A DNA stretch of 38,851 nucleotides from Bacteroidales bacterium (GCA_004552395.1 SFOK01000005.1:1-38851), one strand, 5' to 3'; positions 23,251 to 32,023 are shown, numbered from the stretch's first letter. The notes: generated by a model not told the origin, from the letters alone. Numbers and translations are program-made.

Positions 23251-24408
23251 ATGGAAATACGACGTCCCTGGACATTTGACCGTGTGGTCCGCCTGCTTGT
23301 TTCGGTATGCGGCGTGGTGGCTGTGCTCTTCGTGCTCGACGCATTGAAGGGTGTGCTGCTCCCTTTCTTCGTCTCCTGTCTGATAGCATACACCCTCGAG
23401 CCTGTCGTGAAGTGGAACCGCCGCTGGACCCACTGCAGGGGACGCCTCGTGCCGGTGCTTCTCACCCTGCTCGAGTTCACAACCCTGGTCGTCGGCCTCG
23501 GCATGATCCTCATCCCCTACATCGTTTCAGAGACTGAGTCGCTGCTCGACATCTTCAGGCAATACGCCAAGACCAACGTCTCCACACCTTACCTCCCTGC
23601 CGGCATCCACGATTTCCTCAAGGATAACATCGACTTCGAGCATATAGGCGACATGCTGACCGAGGAGGAATGGCACGCCCTTTTCAACAAGTTCATATCG
23701 AGCGGATGGTCTTTCGTCAGCAGCGGACTCAGCTTCGTGCTCGGCCTGCTCAGCTGGCTCATAGTCTTCCTCTATGTGCTCTTCATCATGCTCGACTACG
23801 AGAAGCTGATGCTGAGTTTCAAGCAGCTAATCCCCCATTCGCACCGCTCCCGCGTCTTGGAAGTCTTCAACGACGTGCGCAACGCCATGCGCAGCTATTT
23901 CCGCGGCCAGTTCCTGATAGCCATGCTGGTGGGCCTCCTCTTCGCCCTCGGCTTCTACATCATAAACCTACCCATGGGCGTGGCCCTTGGCCTCTTTATC
24001 GGTGTGCTCAACCTGGTGCCTTACCTGCAGCTCGTCTCGCTCCCCGTCACCGCGGTGCTCTGTCTGGTCAGCTCCGTCGACACCGGCATAGACTTCTGGA
24101 CTATCTTCTGGGAGAGCATGGCCGTGTATGTGGTGGTGCAGTCGATCCAGGACCTCTACCTCACTCCCAGGATCATGGGCAAAGCCATGGGCCTCAATCC
24201 CGCCATCATACTGCTCTCGCTGTCCGTGTGGGGCTGTCTGCTCGGCTTCCTCGGCATGATAATAGCTCTCCCGCTCACCACTCTGCTCCTCTCTTACTAC
24301 GACCGCTATGTCGTGGAACCATACAAGAAAAGGGAACTGCGGCTCGAAAAACGGTACGGCGCGGCGAAAAAGGAAGACGATTCGCCGCTCGACACCCCCT
24401 TCGAATAG
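23251..24408 (+). CDS. AI-2E family transporter (PerM-like membrane protein)
   Basis: A 385-residue protein with about eight membrane helices: two N-terminal (13-33, 36-47), a pair around 65-90, one at about 160-185, and a C-terminal set from 220 to 350. The segment GVALGLFIGVLNLVPYLQ and the later LNPAIILLSLSVWGCLLGFLGMIIALPLTTLL are characteristic of the AI-2E transporter/PerM family. Family members have been proposed as exporters of autoinducer-2 or as cation/H+ antiporters; the substrate here is unknown. The C-terminal 40 residues are charged and cytoplasmic. The thymidine kinase gene follows after 60 bp. Confidence 0.92.
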   Translation: MEIRRPWTFDRVVRLLVSVCGVVAVLFVLDALKGVLLPFFVSCLIAYTLEPVVKWNRRWTHCRGRLVPVLLTLLEFTTLVVGLGMILIPYIVSETESLLDIFRQYAKTNVSTPYLPAGIHDFLKDNIDFEHIGDMLTEEEWHALFNKFISSGWSFVSSGLSFVLGLLSWLIVFLYVLFIMLDYEKLMLSFKQLIPHSHRSRVLEVFNDVRNAMRSYFRGQFLIAMLVGLLFALGFYIINLPMGVALGLFIGVLNLVPYLQLVSLPVTAVLCLVSSVDTGIDFWTIFWESMAVYVVVQSIQDLYLTPRIMGKAMGLNPAIILLSLSVWGCLLGFLGMIIALPLTTLLLSYYDRYVVEPYKKRELRLEKRYGAAKKEDDSPLDTPFE

Positions 24409-24468
24409 CGGCCCTTTCCCGGGGGCGGCCCTCAGGGCCTTCCCGCCACCACATGACTCACTAACCTG

Positions 24469-25116
24469 ATGGAAAGAATCGGCAAACTATATTTCCGCTA
24501 CGGCACCATGGGCTCGGCCAAGACGGCCCTGCTGCTTACCCAGGCCTACAACTTCGAGGAGCGAGGCATGGCCTATATCTGCTTCAAACCTGTGGTCGAC
24601 ACCCGCGAGAACCGCAGTGTGATCCGCTCCCGCATCGGCATAGAGCGCGCCTGCCACTGGATATATCCCGACACGGATATGTTCTCCAGCATCACGCATC
24701 TCTTCGAGAAAGTGGAGGTAAGGCCCCTCTGGATACTTGTGGACGAGGCCCAGTTCCTCAGCGAAGCCCAGGTCGACCAGCTCTCCCGCGTGGTCGACGA
24801 TTACGGATGCAATGTGGTCTGCTACGGCCTGCGCACCGACTTCCGCACCCATCTCTTCGAAGGGAGCCGGCGCCTCTTCGAGATAGCCGACAGCATCGAG
24901 GAAGTGAAATCCACCTGCACCTGCGGCCGTAAGACTATTGTCAACGCCCGAATCGACGCCCACGGACAGATCATCACCGAAGGCGAGCAGGTGCAGATCG
25001 GCGGCAACGACAAGTACACGGCCGTCTGCCGCAAATGCTGGACCAACCGCCGCATCGAAAGCAGTTCCCGCTCCATGCTCCCATTCGAATTCGACGACGC
25101 CGACATCCGCGACTGA
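24469..25116 (+). CDS. tdk: Thymidine kinase, type II (E. coli-like form)
   Basis: A 215-residue salvage enzyme phosphorylating thymidine with ATP. The P-loop is YGTMGSAKTA (residues 11-20; Lys18), the Walker B/catalytic segment is LVDEAQFLS (Glu93), CYGLRTDFR contacts the substrate, and a structural zinc site is formed by Cys150, Cys152, Cys187 and Cys190. The overall pattern (KLYFRYGTM, NFEERGM, GLRTDF, IGGNDKY) resembles E. coli and Firmicutes Tdk more than the Tdk I remember from Bacteroides, whose P-loop reads GSMFSGKTEEL. The P-loop has Ala where Gly normally precedes Lys. Same strand as the transporter upstream. Confidence 0.92.
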   Translation: MERIGKLYFRYGTMGSAKTALLLTQAYNFEERGMAYICFKPVVDTRENRSVIRSRIGIERACHWIYPDTDMFSSITHLFEKVEVRPLWILVDEAQFLSEAQVDQLSRVVDDYGCNVVCYGLRTDFRTHLFEGSRRLFEIADSIEEVKSTCTCGRKTIVNARIDAHGQIITEGEQVQIGGNDKYTAVCRKCWTNRRIESSSRSMLPFEFDDADIRD

Positions 25117-25281
25117 CCCGGCCCACAGCCGCCCTCGCCCTCCCTCGGCCTCTCTCTCCCCTCATGGCCTCTCTCAGCCCATATGGCCGGCACTCCCGGC
25201 CCCTTAGCCTCCCTCCCCGGCGCTGTCATTCATCCGGCCCCACACGGCTCATTTTATTCAGTAAATAACCTTGAGAAACAG

Positions 25282-26589
25282 ATGATAACCTTAGATCAGA
25301 AAAAAGAGATTCTTGCTCTTATTAAGCGCGAAGTAGTCCCGGCTATCGGTTGTACGGAGCCTGCCGCCGTGGCTCTCTGTGTGGCCAAAGCCACCGAACT
25401 GCTCGGCTCGACACCCGAATCGCTCGACGTGCGCCTCTCGGCCAACATCCTCAAGAACGCCATGGGCGTAGGTATCCCGGGCACCGGCATGATAGGTCTA
25501 CCTATCGCCGTGGCTCTCGGCGCCCTCATCGGCAAGTCGGACTATGGTCTCGAAGTGCTCCGCGACGTCTGCCCCGAGGCGGTGGAGAAGGGCAAAAGCT
25601 ATCTCGAAGCCCACAGGCCCGCAATCAATGTGAAGGTCGACGCGCCCTCGATCCTGCATATCGAAGTGACAGCTCTGGGAGGCGGCCGCAGCGCCACAGC
25701 CGTCATATCCGGCTCCCACACCAACTTCGTGTATCTGGAGCGCGACGGCGAAGTGCTTCTCGACGAGCTCCACAAGGCTGAGAAGGCCGAGACCAAGGCC
25801 ATAAAGGCGAAAGAGGCCGAGCCTCAGCTCAACCTCGCCACTGTCTGGGAGTTCGCCACCACACTCCCCGCTGAAGATCTGGAATTCATCCTTGAGGCCG
25901 CGCGTCTCAACATAGCCGCCGCCGAGCTCGCTCTGCAGAACGGCGGCTACGGCCACTCCTTAGGTTTCACTATCCGGCACCACGGCGCCAAGCTCTTCGG
26001 CGACAGCCCGGTAGACCATATCCTCGCCTACACATCCGCAGCCTGCGACGCCCGTATGGCAGGCGCCAATGTCCCCGTAATGTCCAACTCGGGCAGCGGC
26101 AATCAGGGTATCACCGCCACAATGCCGGTGGTAGTCTACGCCTGGGAAGTCAACGCCGACCGCGAACGAACCATCCGTGCCCTCACGCTCTCCCACCTCC
26201 TGAGCATATACATCAAGCAGAGTCTCGGACGCCTCTCGGCCCTATGCGGCTGTGTCGTGGCTGCCACAGGCGCCTCGAGTGGCCTGGTATATCTCATGGG
26301 CGGCGGCTACGAGCAGGTTTGTTCGGCAGTCAAGAACATGGTGGCCAACCTCACGGGCATGATCTGCGACGGCGCCAAGCCCTCGTGCGCCATGAAGATC
26401 AGCAGCGGTGTCTCCACAGCCGTTCTCTCGGCCATGCTCGCCATGGAGGGACGCACAGTCACGAGCGCCGAAGGTATCGTGGCCGACGATGTGGACCAAA
26501 CCATCCGCAACCTCACCGACATAGGCCGCGACGCCATGCGTGAGACCGACCGCGAGGTTCTCCACATCATGACCACCAAGAACTGCTGA
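25282..26589 (+). CDS. UPF0597/CyuA family L-cysteine desulfidase or serine dehydratase-like enzyme
   Basis: A 435-residue protein of the UPF0597 (YhaM/CyuA) family, related to the alpha part of iron-sulfur L-serine dehydratases. Known members break L-cysteine into pyruvate, ammonia and sulfide. Visible features: VPAIGCTEPAAVAL (Cys24), a SNSGSGNQGITATMPV segment, and later Cys in SALCGCVVAATGASSG and MICDGAKPSCAMK, likely ligands of a 4Fe-4S cluster. I chose the ATG at 25282; the extension to 25183 is Pro-rich and not conserved. It would use clusters built by the Suf system. It converges with the bile-salt-hydrolase-like gene. Confidence 0.87.
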   Translation: MITLDQKKEILALIKREVVPAIGCTEPAAVALCVAKATELLGSTPESLDVRLSANILKNAMGVGIPGTGMIGLPIAVALGALIGKSDYGLEVLRDVCPEAVEKGKSYLEAHRPAINVKVDAPSILHIEVTALGGGRSATAVISGSHTNFVYLERDGEVLLDELHKAEKAETKAIKAKEAEPQLNLATVWEFATTLPAEDLEFILEAARLNIAAAELALQNGGYGHSLGFTIRHHGAKLFGDSPVDHILAYTSAACDARMAGANVPVMSNSGSGNQGITATMPVVVYAWEVNADRERTIRALTLSHLLSIYIKQSLGRLSALCGCVVAATGASSGLVYLMGGGYEQVCSAVKNMVANLTGMICDGAKPSCAMKISSGVSTAVLSAMLAMEGRTVTSAEGIVADDVDQTIRNLTDIGRDAMRETDREVLHIMTTKNC

Positions 26590-26597
26590 TCAACCTC

Positions 26598-26637
26598 AAA
26601 AAAATGAACAGCCATCCCCAAAGAGAGGAATAGCTGT
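26598..26637 (-). terminator. Terminator of the choloylglycine hydrolase family gene
   Basis: On the minus strand a 12-bp stem with three G-U pairs (plus-strand limits 26608-26637) is followed by a T7 run (A-run at 26598-26604 on the plus strand). It lies 27 bp past the stop of the minus-strand gene and could also serve the convergent plus-strand gene. Confidence 0.7.
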
Positions 26638-26663
26638 CCGAAAAGGATTGTCAATCACCGTAA

Positions 26664-27713
26664 TCAGTACATCGGGGTGAACCCTTTGGTGCGCTTCATC
26701 TTCGATGTGGCGTTGCCGAGCAGGTCACCGCTCTTGGCGTTGTCGATCTTGAGTATCGGAGCTCCGGGACGGAGGTCTACCTCTTTCAGGTCTATATAGT
26801 AGAGGCCGGGGTTCGTCACCAGGTCGAAGTAGTAGCATTTGTCGCGGATGTCGGCGAAGGTTCTCCACTGGGTTGACGAGACGTTGGGTTCGCCGTTGAC
26901 GGTATAAAGGTACGGTACCGAGGCATTCTCAACCACGGAACGGGTGATGCTCACGCCCAAAGCCTGCTCCGATGTCTGCTCCACATTGCGGATGAAGAAG
27001 TCGGTGCGCACGTAGCGGTCGGCGCTCCGGACAGTGCCCGGAAGCATATTGACGCCTCCGATGGCCTTCCAGTAATTGTTGATAGCCTGCATCGACGGCC
27101 AGTCGGGGTCGTTGGTCAGTGTGCGTATATCCTCGCCCTCGTAGATGTTGATCTTGCCGTGGTCGAACTCGAAGATGCAGGTGCGGCCCTCGGCGTCGGT
27201 TACTCCCCAGTGCAGAGCGCTCACCGTGCCGCCGTCGAATGTGGCTCCCGTGATGTTGAAATCCTGCTCACGCAGCTTCTCGATCACCTCAGGCACGGTT
27301 GCGTTCATGTCGAGAAGCCAGGCGGGGAACATTGCCAGCGACATTGGCGGCCGATCCATTGTGGAGTCATTGTCGTAGACTGTCCCTTTGCAGAAGAGAC
27401 CGTTGACCACAAGTCCTTTTTCGTTCATGCCTTCGGTGACGCCGCCGTCGTAGCTCACGGCGTAGACAGCGCCGTATTTCGAAGTCCAGGTCACAGAATT
27501 CTCCTGTACGTTCCCCTTCTTGGTGATACCTGCCGGGTAGACATATATGTTGGTGGGAATAGGGGTCTTCCAGTCGAGCGAACGGCCCACGATAATCAGA
27601 TTGTCGGTGCCTTTATAGACCACGCGTGTGCAGGCCTCCGACTGCGGTGCTGAAGCAATGGCGGCTCCCGTCAGCATAGCGGCGGCGAAAATTTTTCGGA
27701 TAGTGCTTTTCAT
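26664..27713 (-). CDS. Secreted choloylglycine hydrolase family protein (bile salt hydrolase or penicillin V acylase-like)
   Basis: A 349-residue Ntn-hydrolase with a signal peptide (residues 1-27) that ends exactly before Cys28, the expected N-terminal nucleophile. Spacing to other catalytic residues fits the family: Arg44 and Asp47 in GRSLDW equal the C2, R18, D21 layout of bile salt hydrolases; the TNDPDW segment supplies the later Asn, and SADRYVRTDFF the conserved Arg. Such enzymes cleave conjugated bile acids or other N-acyl amides in the periplasm or outside. Sequence alone does not separate bile salt hydrolase from acylase or acyl-homoserine-lactone activity. A gut habitat makes bile salts attractive. 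It is a single-gene unit with its own terminator. Confidence 0.87.
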   Translation of the reverse strand: MKSTIRKIFAAAMLTGAAIASAPQSEACTRVVYKGTDNLIIVGRSLDWKTPIPTNIYVYPAGITKKGNVQENSVTWTSKYGAVYAVSYDGGVTEGMNEKGLVVNGLFCKGTVYDNDSTMDRPPMSLAMFPAWLLDMNATVPEVIEKLREQDFNITGATFDGGTVSALHWGVTDAEGRTCIFEFDHGKINIYEGEDIRTLTNDPDWPSMQAINNYWKAIGGVNMLPGTVRSADRYVRTDFFIRNVEQTSEQALGVSITRSVVENASVPYLYTVNGEPNVSSTQWRTFADIRDKCYYFDLVTNPGLYYIDLKEVDLRPGAPILKIDNAKSGDLLGNATSKMKRTKGFTPMY

Positions 27714-28004
27714 ATTCTGTTAAGTATTAATTAGTCATAGTAATTAGTTTTGCTTTGCTCCTATGCAGTTTTTCCTCGCCTCTTGTCGGGGCCTGCAAAA
27801 AAAGTTTTCAGCGGCTAAAATCGGCGCATCGAATTTTACCATTTTAGTGGCTAAATCAGGATAATTTCGACCCTGAAAAAAGCGGCCCACGAAATTTATC
27901 ATTTTGGCCGATTTCCGAACTTACGTTTATACTCTATAACCCCGGCTCTCGCAAAAAGTTTACCGAAACCCTGATTTCGTCCTCCCTGTTTGACCGATTT
28001 TTTG
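27714..28004. other. AT-rich divergent intergenic region with repeated motifs
   Basis: About 290 bp with no gene. A motif related to GCGGCTAAAATCGG occurs at about 27811, 27847 and (diverged) 27903, and an ATTTTACCATTTT/AATTTATCATTTT pair occurs at about 27833 and 27892. They could be binding sites for a regulator of either flanking gene, or decayed repeats. Confidence 0.45.
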
Positions 28005-28012
28005 TACCTTTG
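28005..28012 (+). promoter_or_regulatory. Bacteroidota-type -7 box (TACCTTTG) before the PBP4-like gene
   Basis: TACCTTTG fits TAnnTTTG and lies 74 bp before the ATG at 28086. A TTG at the normal -33 distance is not evident. Confidence 0.6.
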
Positions 28013-28085
28013 CAAAATCCCGTAACGAATCGGCCTCCTCATTCAGGCGGCGCGGAACCTCCGGACCCTCTCCCGCAATTTCACA

Positions 28086-29438
28086 ATGACAATCATACAC
28101 AAATATATTTCCCGCTTTTCGCTCCTCCTCGCCCTATCGTTCGCCGGTGTAATGCCTGCGGCGACCCGGTCGCCAGCTCAGTCAGAGGCCGGTCCTCTAA
28201 CTCAAGCGGAGGCCCGGTCAGAAGCCCAAGCAAAAGCTCAAGGAGAGGCACAGTCTCCGGCCAAGACTCCGGCACATACATTCGGTGACTCGAAAGCTAT
28301 CAACGCCGCCAAGGCTTCGGCGGTGATCATGGACCTATCCACAGGCCAGATCACCGACTCGCTCAACGCCGACCTTCCGCTCATACCGGCTTCGATCACC
28401 AAGACCCTCACCATAGCTTCGCTCATCTCAGAGACAGGGATCGACTACCGCTATGCCACCGACGTCTATGCCGGCGGCAGCATCAAGGACGGAGTGCTCG
28501 AGGGTAACCTCCTTGTGGTCGGCAGCGGCGATCCTACCCTCGGCGCCAATGTAGAGCCCAAAGGCACGGATATAATGGCCGAAATCGTGGAGACACTGCG
28601 GCGGAAAGGCGTCACCGAGATAGCCGGATCCGTCGAAGTGGACGAGGACGTGTTTCCCGGCCCGGCCACTCCGCCTTCGTGGCATCCCTCGGACCTGAGT
28701 CAGTCGTACGGCACAGGCTGCCACGGCCTCAACTGGCAGCGCAACGCTTCCGGCAAAGCCGCTGTGTCCGATCCGGCACGCTCCTTCGCCTCGGCTCTCA
28801 CGTCGGCTCTGAACCGCGCGGGCATAAGCGTTAAAGGGGAGTATTACCCCGAGAAAAAACGTAAGTCGCTGCTGCTCAGACATATGTCGCCGCCCATCGA
28901 CGAAATAATGCGCAGCTGCATGATGCGCTCCGACAATCTCTATGCCGAGACACTCCTGCGTACACTCGCCCTCGTCCGCGACAAAGAGGCCACAGCCGAA
29001 AACGGCGCTCAGCTCGAGCTCGGCTACTGGAAAAAGAAACGTCTGCCCATGGAAGGCGTCACTGTCGTGGACGGCTCGGGTCTCTCGCGCTCCAACCGCC
29101 TCACCGCGCGTTTCCTCGCCGAGATGCTCGGCCGTATGGCTCCCAATGTGGACTATGCCTCATTCTTCCCGCTCGCCGGTCAGGAAGGTACGCTTCGCCA
29201 CTTCATGAAGGGGACGCCTCTCGACGGCTATCTGGCCCTCAAGACAGGCAGTATGAACGGCATACAGTGTTACGCCGGCTATCTGCTCGACGACGAATAT
29301 GCCCCCACTCATGTGGTAGTGGTCATGATCAACGAGTTCCCGATCTCCCGCGGCGCTGCCCGCTCAGCCGTGGCCGATATGTTCCTCTCAACCTTCGTCC
29401 CCCAAGAATCACACTCTCAGATCACCGTTACTGAATAA
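28086..29438 (+). CDS. dacB: D-alanyl-D-alanine carboxypeptidase/endopeptidase, PBP4 type (peptidase S13)
   Basis: A 450-residue penicillin-binding protein of low molecular mass class C. It trims or cuts peptidoglycan cross-links in the periplasm. Signal peptide at 1-26. Active-site motifs are PASITKTL (Ser103, Lys106), RSDNLYAE (Ser282, Asn284) and LKTGSMNG (Lys386). Residues 29-63 form an Ala/Glu/Gln-rich low-complexity linker before the catalytic domain, unusual for the family. The stop codon lies in a 27-bp tandem repeat. The next gene begins 106 bp downstream. Confidence 0.93.
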   Translation: MTIIHKYISRFSLLLALSFAGVMPAATRSPAQSEAGPLTQAEARSEAQAKAQGEAQSPAKTPAHTFGDSKAINAAKASAVIMDLSTGQITDSLNADLPLIPASITKTLTIASLISETGIDYRYATDVYAGGSIKDGVLEGNLLVVGSGDPTLGANVEPKGTDIMAEIVETLRRKGVTEIAGSVEVDEDVFPGPATPPSWHPSDLSQSYGTGCHGLNWQRNASGKAAVSDPARSFASALTSALNRAGISVKGEYYPEKKRKSLLLRHMSPPIDEIMRSCMMRSDNLYAETLLRTLALVRDKEATAENGAQLELGYWKKKRLPMEGVTVVDGSGLSRSNRLTARFLAEMLGRMAPNVDYASFFPLAGQEGTLRHFMKGTPLDGYLALKTGSMNGIQCYAGYLLDDEYAPTHVVVVMINEFPISRGAARSAVADMFLSTFVPQESHSQITVTE

Positions 29439-29523
29439 TACCCTCAGATCACCGTTACTGAATAATACCCTCAGATCATCGTTACTGAATAACACCCTCA
29501 GATCATCGTTACTGAATAACACC
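29416..29523. repeat. 27-bp tandem repeat, four copies, spanning the dacB stop codon
   Basis: Copies are 29416-29442, 29443-29469, 29470-29496 and 29497-29523, differing at one or two positions. Copy 1 holds the last codons of dacB and its TAA. Because 27 bp is nine codons, each later copy puts another in-frame TAA (29463, 29490, 29517). The pattern parallels the 30-bp duplication at the end of sufC. Confidence 0.95.
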
Positions 29524-29544
29524 CTCTAATCCCCATTACAGATT

Positions 29545-30276
29545 ATGAAAGATATATCCGCAGTATTAGATACACTCTACGAGGCCGAAGCGCTTCTGGA
29601 GATGGCTATCCGCCGCGGCGACGGCAAAGTAAGCGACGCAGCAGCCAGGCTCGTGGCCGGCAAATGCCGCTACCTTTGCGAACTGACCGCCGGATGGGAT
29701 ACCGAGCCTTATCCCGCTCCTGAACCGACGGCTGTCCCCGGCGCTGTGGAGATGGCCGACGATGAGGCACTTGCCGACAACGAGCTTCTCGAAGCACAGA
29801 AGATGGCGGCTGTGGATCCCTCCGACTCTGCAGCCTCCGACTCCGGCTCTGTATCCGAAGAGTTTCCGCAGGTCGCTGTATCTGCCGCCGAGCCGGAACC
29901 CGCCGAGCCGGAACCCGCTGAGCCTGAGCTCGCTGAGACTACTCCGGACCCCGAGCCAGCGCCTGTAGAGGCTGCTCCGGAACCTGCTGAGGCCGCTCCT
30001 GCTGCGCCCTCAGCTGCGCCGAAGTCTGAGCCGGTAGCGGGGGAGCGGTATATAGGGCCGAAGCTGACGCCTTATTTTACCCTCAACGACAAATTCCTCT
30101 TCATACGCGGCCTCTTCGGAGGCGACCGCGGCGAGTTTGACCGTACGCTCGATCATTTGCGCACCATCCCCACGTTCGCGAAAGCCTACGATTATCTGGC
30201 CAACACTCTGCAATGGGACCTCGACGACCCCGATGCAAAGGCGTTTGTGGAGATCCTCGACCGCTATTACAACTGA
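29545..30276 (+). CDS. Bacteroidales protein of unknown function with an acidic Pro-rich linker
   Basis: A 243-residue soluble protein without a signal peptide. Residues 1-52 form a helical segment. Residues 53-172 are a low-complexity acidic linker rich in Pro, Glu and Ala, with EPEPAEPEPAEPE-type repeats. Residues 173-243 form a compact conserved-looking domain (PKLTPYFTLNDKFLFIRGLFGGDRGEFDRTLDHL ... EILDRYYN, given here in part). I have seen this C-terminal pattern in Bacteroidales hypothetical proteins but know no function. rsmI starts 38 bp downstream. Confidence 0.75.
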   Translation: MKDISAVLDTLYEAEALLEMAIRRGDGKVSDAAARLVAGKCRYLCELTAGWDTEPYPAPEPTAVPGAVEMADDEALADNELLEAQKMAAVDPSDSAASDSGSVSEEFPQVAVSAAEPEPAEPEPAEPELAETTPDPEPAPVEAAPEPAEAAPAAPSAAPKSEPVAGERYIGPKLTPYFTLNDKFLFIRGLFGGDRGEFDRTLDHLRTIPTFAKAYDYLANTLQWDLDDPDAKAFVEILDRYYN

Positions 30277-30314
30277 TTCTCGCAACGGATTCTACCTCAA
30301 TAACATACCCGAAT

Positions 30315-31034
30315 ATGGCAGGCAAACTCTATATTGTGCCCACACCGGTTGGCAACCTCGACGACATGACGTTCCGCGCCATAGCCACACTGCGCGACGC
30401 TGACCTTGTGCTCGCCGAAGATACACGCACAAGCAGTGTGCTCATGAAGCATTTCGACATACACACGCCGATGCAGAGCCACCATAAATTCAATGAACAT
30501 GCCACGTCGGCTTCGGTCGTGGACCGCATCGAAGGGGGCATGAACATAGCTCTGGTCAGCGATGCAGGCACGCCGGGAATATCCGATCCCGGCTTCATGC
30601 TCTCGCGCGAGTGTCGCCGTCGAGGTATCGAGGTGGTCTGTCTGCCCGGCGCCACTGCTTTTGTCCCGGCGCTTGTGGCCTCGGGGCTTCCGTGCGACCG
30701 ATTTGTGTTCGAAGGGTTCCTTCCGCCCAAGAAAGGCCGTGCCACGAGGCTCGCCGTGCTCAGCTGCGACCCGCGCACTTCGGTGATCTACGAGTCGCCA
30801 AAGCGGTTGCCGCGCACTCTGCGTCAGCTTGCCGAAGCGTTCGGTGCCGACCGTCCCGCCGCAGTCTGCCGCGAGATATCGAAGCTCCACGAGACTATCC
30901 ATCGCGGTACTCTCGGCGAACTGAGCGATTATTTCGAGTTAAACAATCCCAAGGGGGAGATTGTTATTGTAATTGCCGGTACAGGCGAATCTTCCCCGCG
31001 CGGCGCTGCCGATGAGGAGCGTGAAGAGGAATAA
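30315..31034 (+). CDS. rsmI: 16S rRNA (cytidine1402-2'-O)-methyltransferase RsmI
   Basis: A 239-residue tetrapyrrole-methylase-fold enzyme. RsmI 2'-O-methylates C1402 of 16S rRNA using S-adenosylmethionine. Diagnostic strings are LYIVPTPVGNLDDMTFRA, AEDTRTSSVLMKHF, LVSDAGTPGISDPGF and CLPGATAFVPAL. The C-terminus is a short acidic tail. I used the ATG at 30315, giving the standard MAGKLYIVPTP start; the longer frame to 30213 overlaps the upstream gene. It lies 38 bp after the unknown gene, so the two are probably co-transcribed. Confidence 0.96.
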   Translation: MAGKLYIVPTPVGNLDDMTFRAIATLRDADLVLAEDTRTSSVLMKHFDIHTPMQSHHKFNEHATSASVVDRIEGGMNIALVSDAGTPGISDPGFMLSRECRRRGIEVVCLPGATAFVPALVASGLPCDRFVFEGFLPPKKGRATRLAVLSCDPRTSVIYESPKRLPRTLRQLAEAFGADRPAAVCREISKLHETIHRGTLGELSDYFELNNPKGEIVIVIAGTGESSPRGAADEEREEE

Positions 31035-31114
31035 GCGGGCCTCCCGGCCGGCAGCGTGTCAGAGTTATCAGGCCGTTCCCGTGCGGCCTCTGTCAAAACA
31101 TAAAGACTATATCT

Positions 31115-31993
31115 ATGAAAAAGATCTTATTGATGATTGCAGGTCTGGCTCTCGTGACTGTGGCTTGCAGCAAGAAAGAGAACGATGCCCAGAGCCAGCT
31201 CCAGACCGAGAATGTGGAGCTCAGCAAGAAACTCTCCGAGGCTCAGGATTCCAAAGACTCGCTCATTTTCCTGATGAGCAACGTCTACGACGGTATCGAG
31301 CAGATCAATATCCAGGAGGAGCTCCTCTACAATATCCGCGGCACAGGCGATGAAGCTGCCCAGCGTCAGACTATCATCGACAACCTCAACCGCATACAGC
31401 AGGAGCTGAAGAACAAGCAGGAGATAATCGACAAATTCACGGCTCAGCTCAACGACCAGAACGATAAGAACGGAGCTCTCGCAGCCGAGGTGGCCAAGCT
31501 CAAAAAGCTTGTCATCGAGAAGGAGAACCGTGTGGTAGCCCTCCAGCAGGAGCTCGCCAACCTCAAGACCGAGAACACTCAGCTCAAGGAGAATCTCGCC
31601 ACCACACAGGACGAGGTGCGCTCCGTCACCGCTTCCCGAGATTCGATCAACTCCGAGTCGCAGGCCCAGAAGGCTCAGCTTCGCCACAACGAGGTGGAGA
31701 TGAACAAGGTCTACTATGCTATCGGCACCAAGAAAGAGCTCAAAGCCAACCAGATACTCGGTAAGGGCGACAAGGTGCTCCTTGGCAACTACAATCAGAA
31801 CTATTTCACTCAGGCCGACAAACGTTCGCTCATGTATATCGAGTGCAAGAACAAGAAAGCCAAAGTGCTCACAGCTCAGCCTGTAGACTCATACCGCTTC
31901 GAGAAGAACGCCGACAACACCCAGAAGCTCGTGATCATCAACCCCGAGAAGTTCTGGAACGCATCCCGCTATCTTGTGATCAAAGTCGGTTAA
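31115..31993 (+). CDS. Coiled-coil lipoprotein, possibly Cbp1-like adhesin family
   Basis: A 292-residue lipoprotein (signal ending TVAC; Cys18) followed by a long coiled-coil (about 25-200) made of Gln/Glu/Lys/Leu heptads, then a globular C-terminal domain (about 205-292; YYAIGTKKELKANQILGKGDKV, NYNQNYFTQADKR). In Bacteroides similar proteins are annotated as Cbp1-family collagen-binding glycoproteins; I mention this from memory and with reserve. The coiled coil suggests a stalk, either in the periplasm or on the surface. A terminator-like hairpin follows at 32024-32070. Confidence 0.75.
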   Translation: MKKILLMIAGLALVTVACSKKENDAQSQLQTENVELSKKLSEAQDSKDSLIFLMSNVYDGIEQINIQEELLYNIRGTGDEAAQRQTIIDNLNRIQQELKNKQEIIDKFTAQLNDQNDKNGALAAEVAKLKKLVIEKENRVVALQQELANLKTENTQLKENLATTQDEVRSVTASRDSINSESQAQKAQLRHNEVEMNKVYYAIGTKKELKANQILGKGDKVLLGNYNQNYFTQADKRSLMYIECKNKKAKVLTAQPVDSYRFEKNADNTQKLVIINPEKFWNASRYLVIKVG

Positions 31994-32023
31994 TCACTTC
32001 TGCATACGCTTAAACCATATTCG

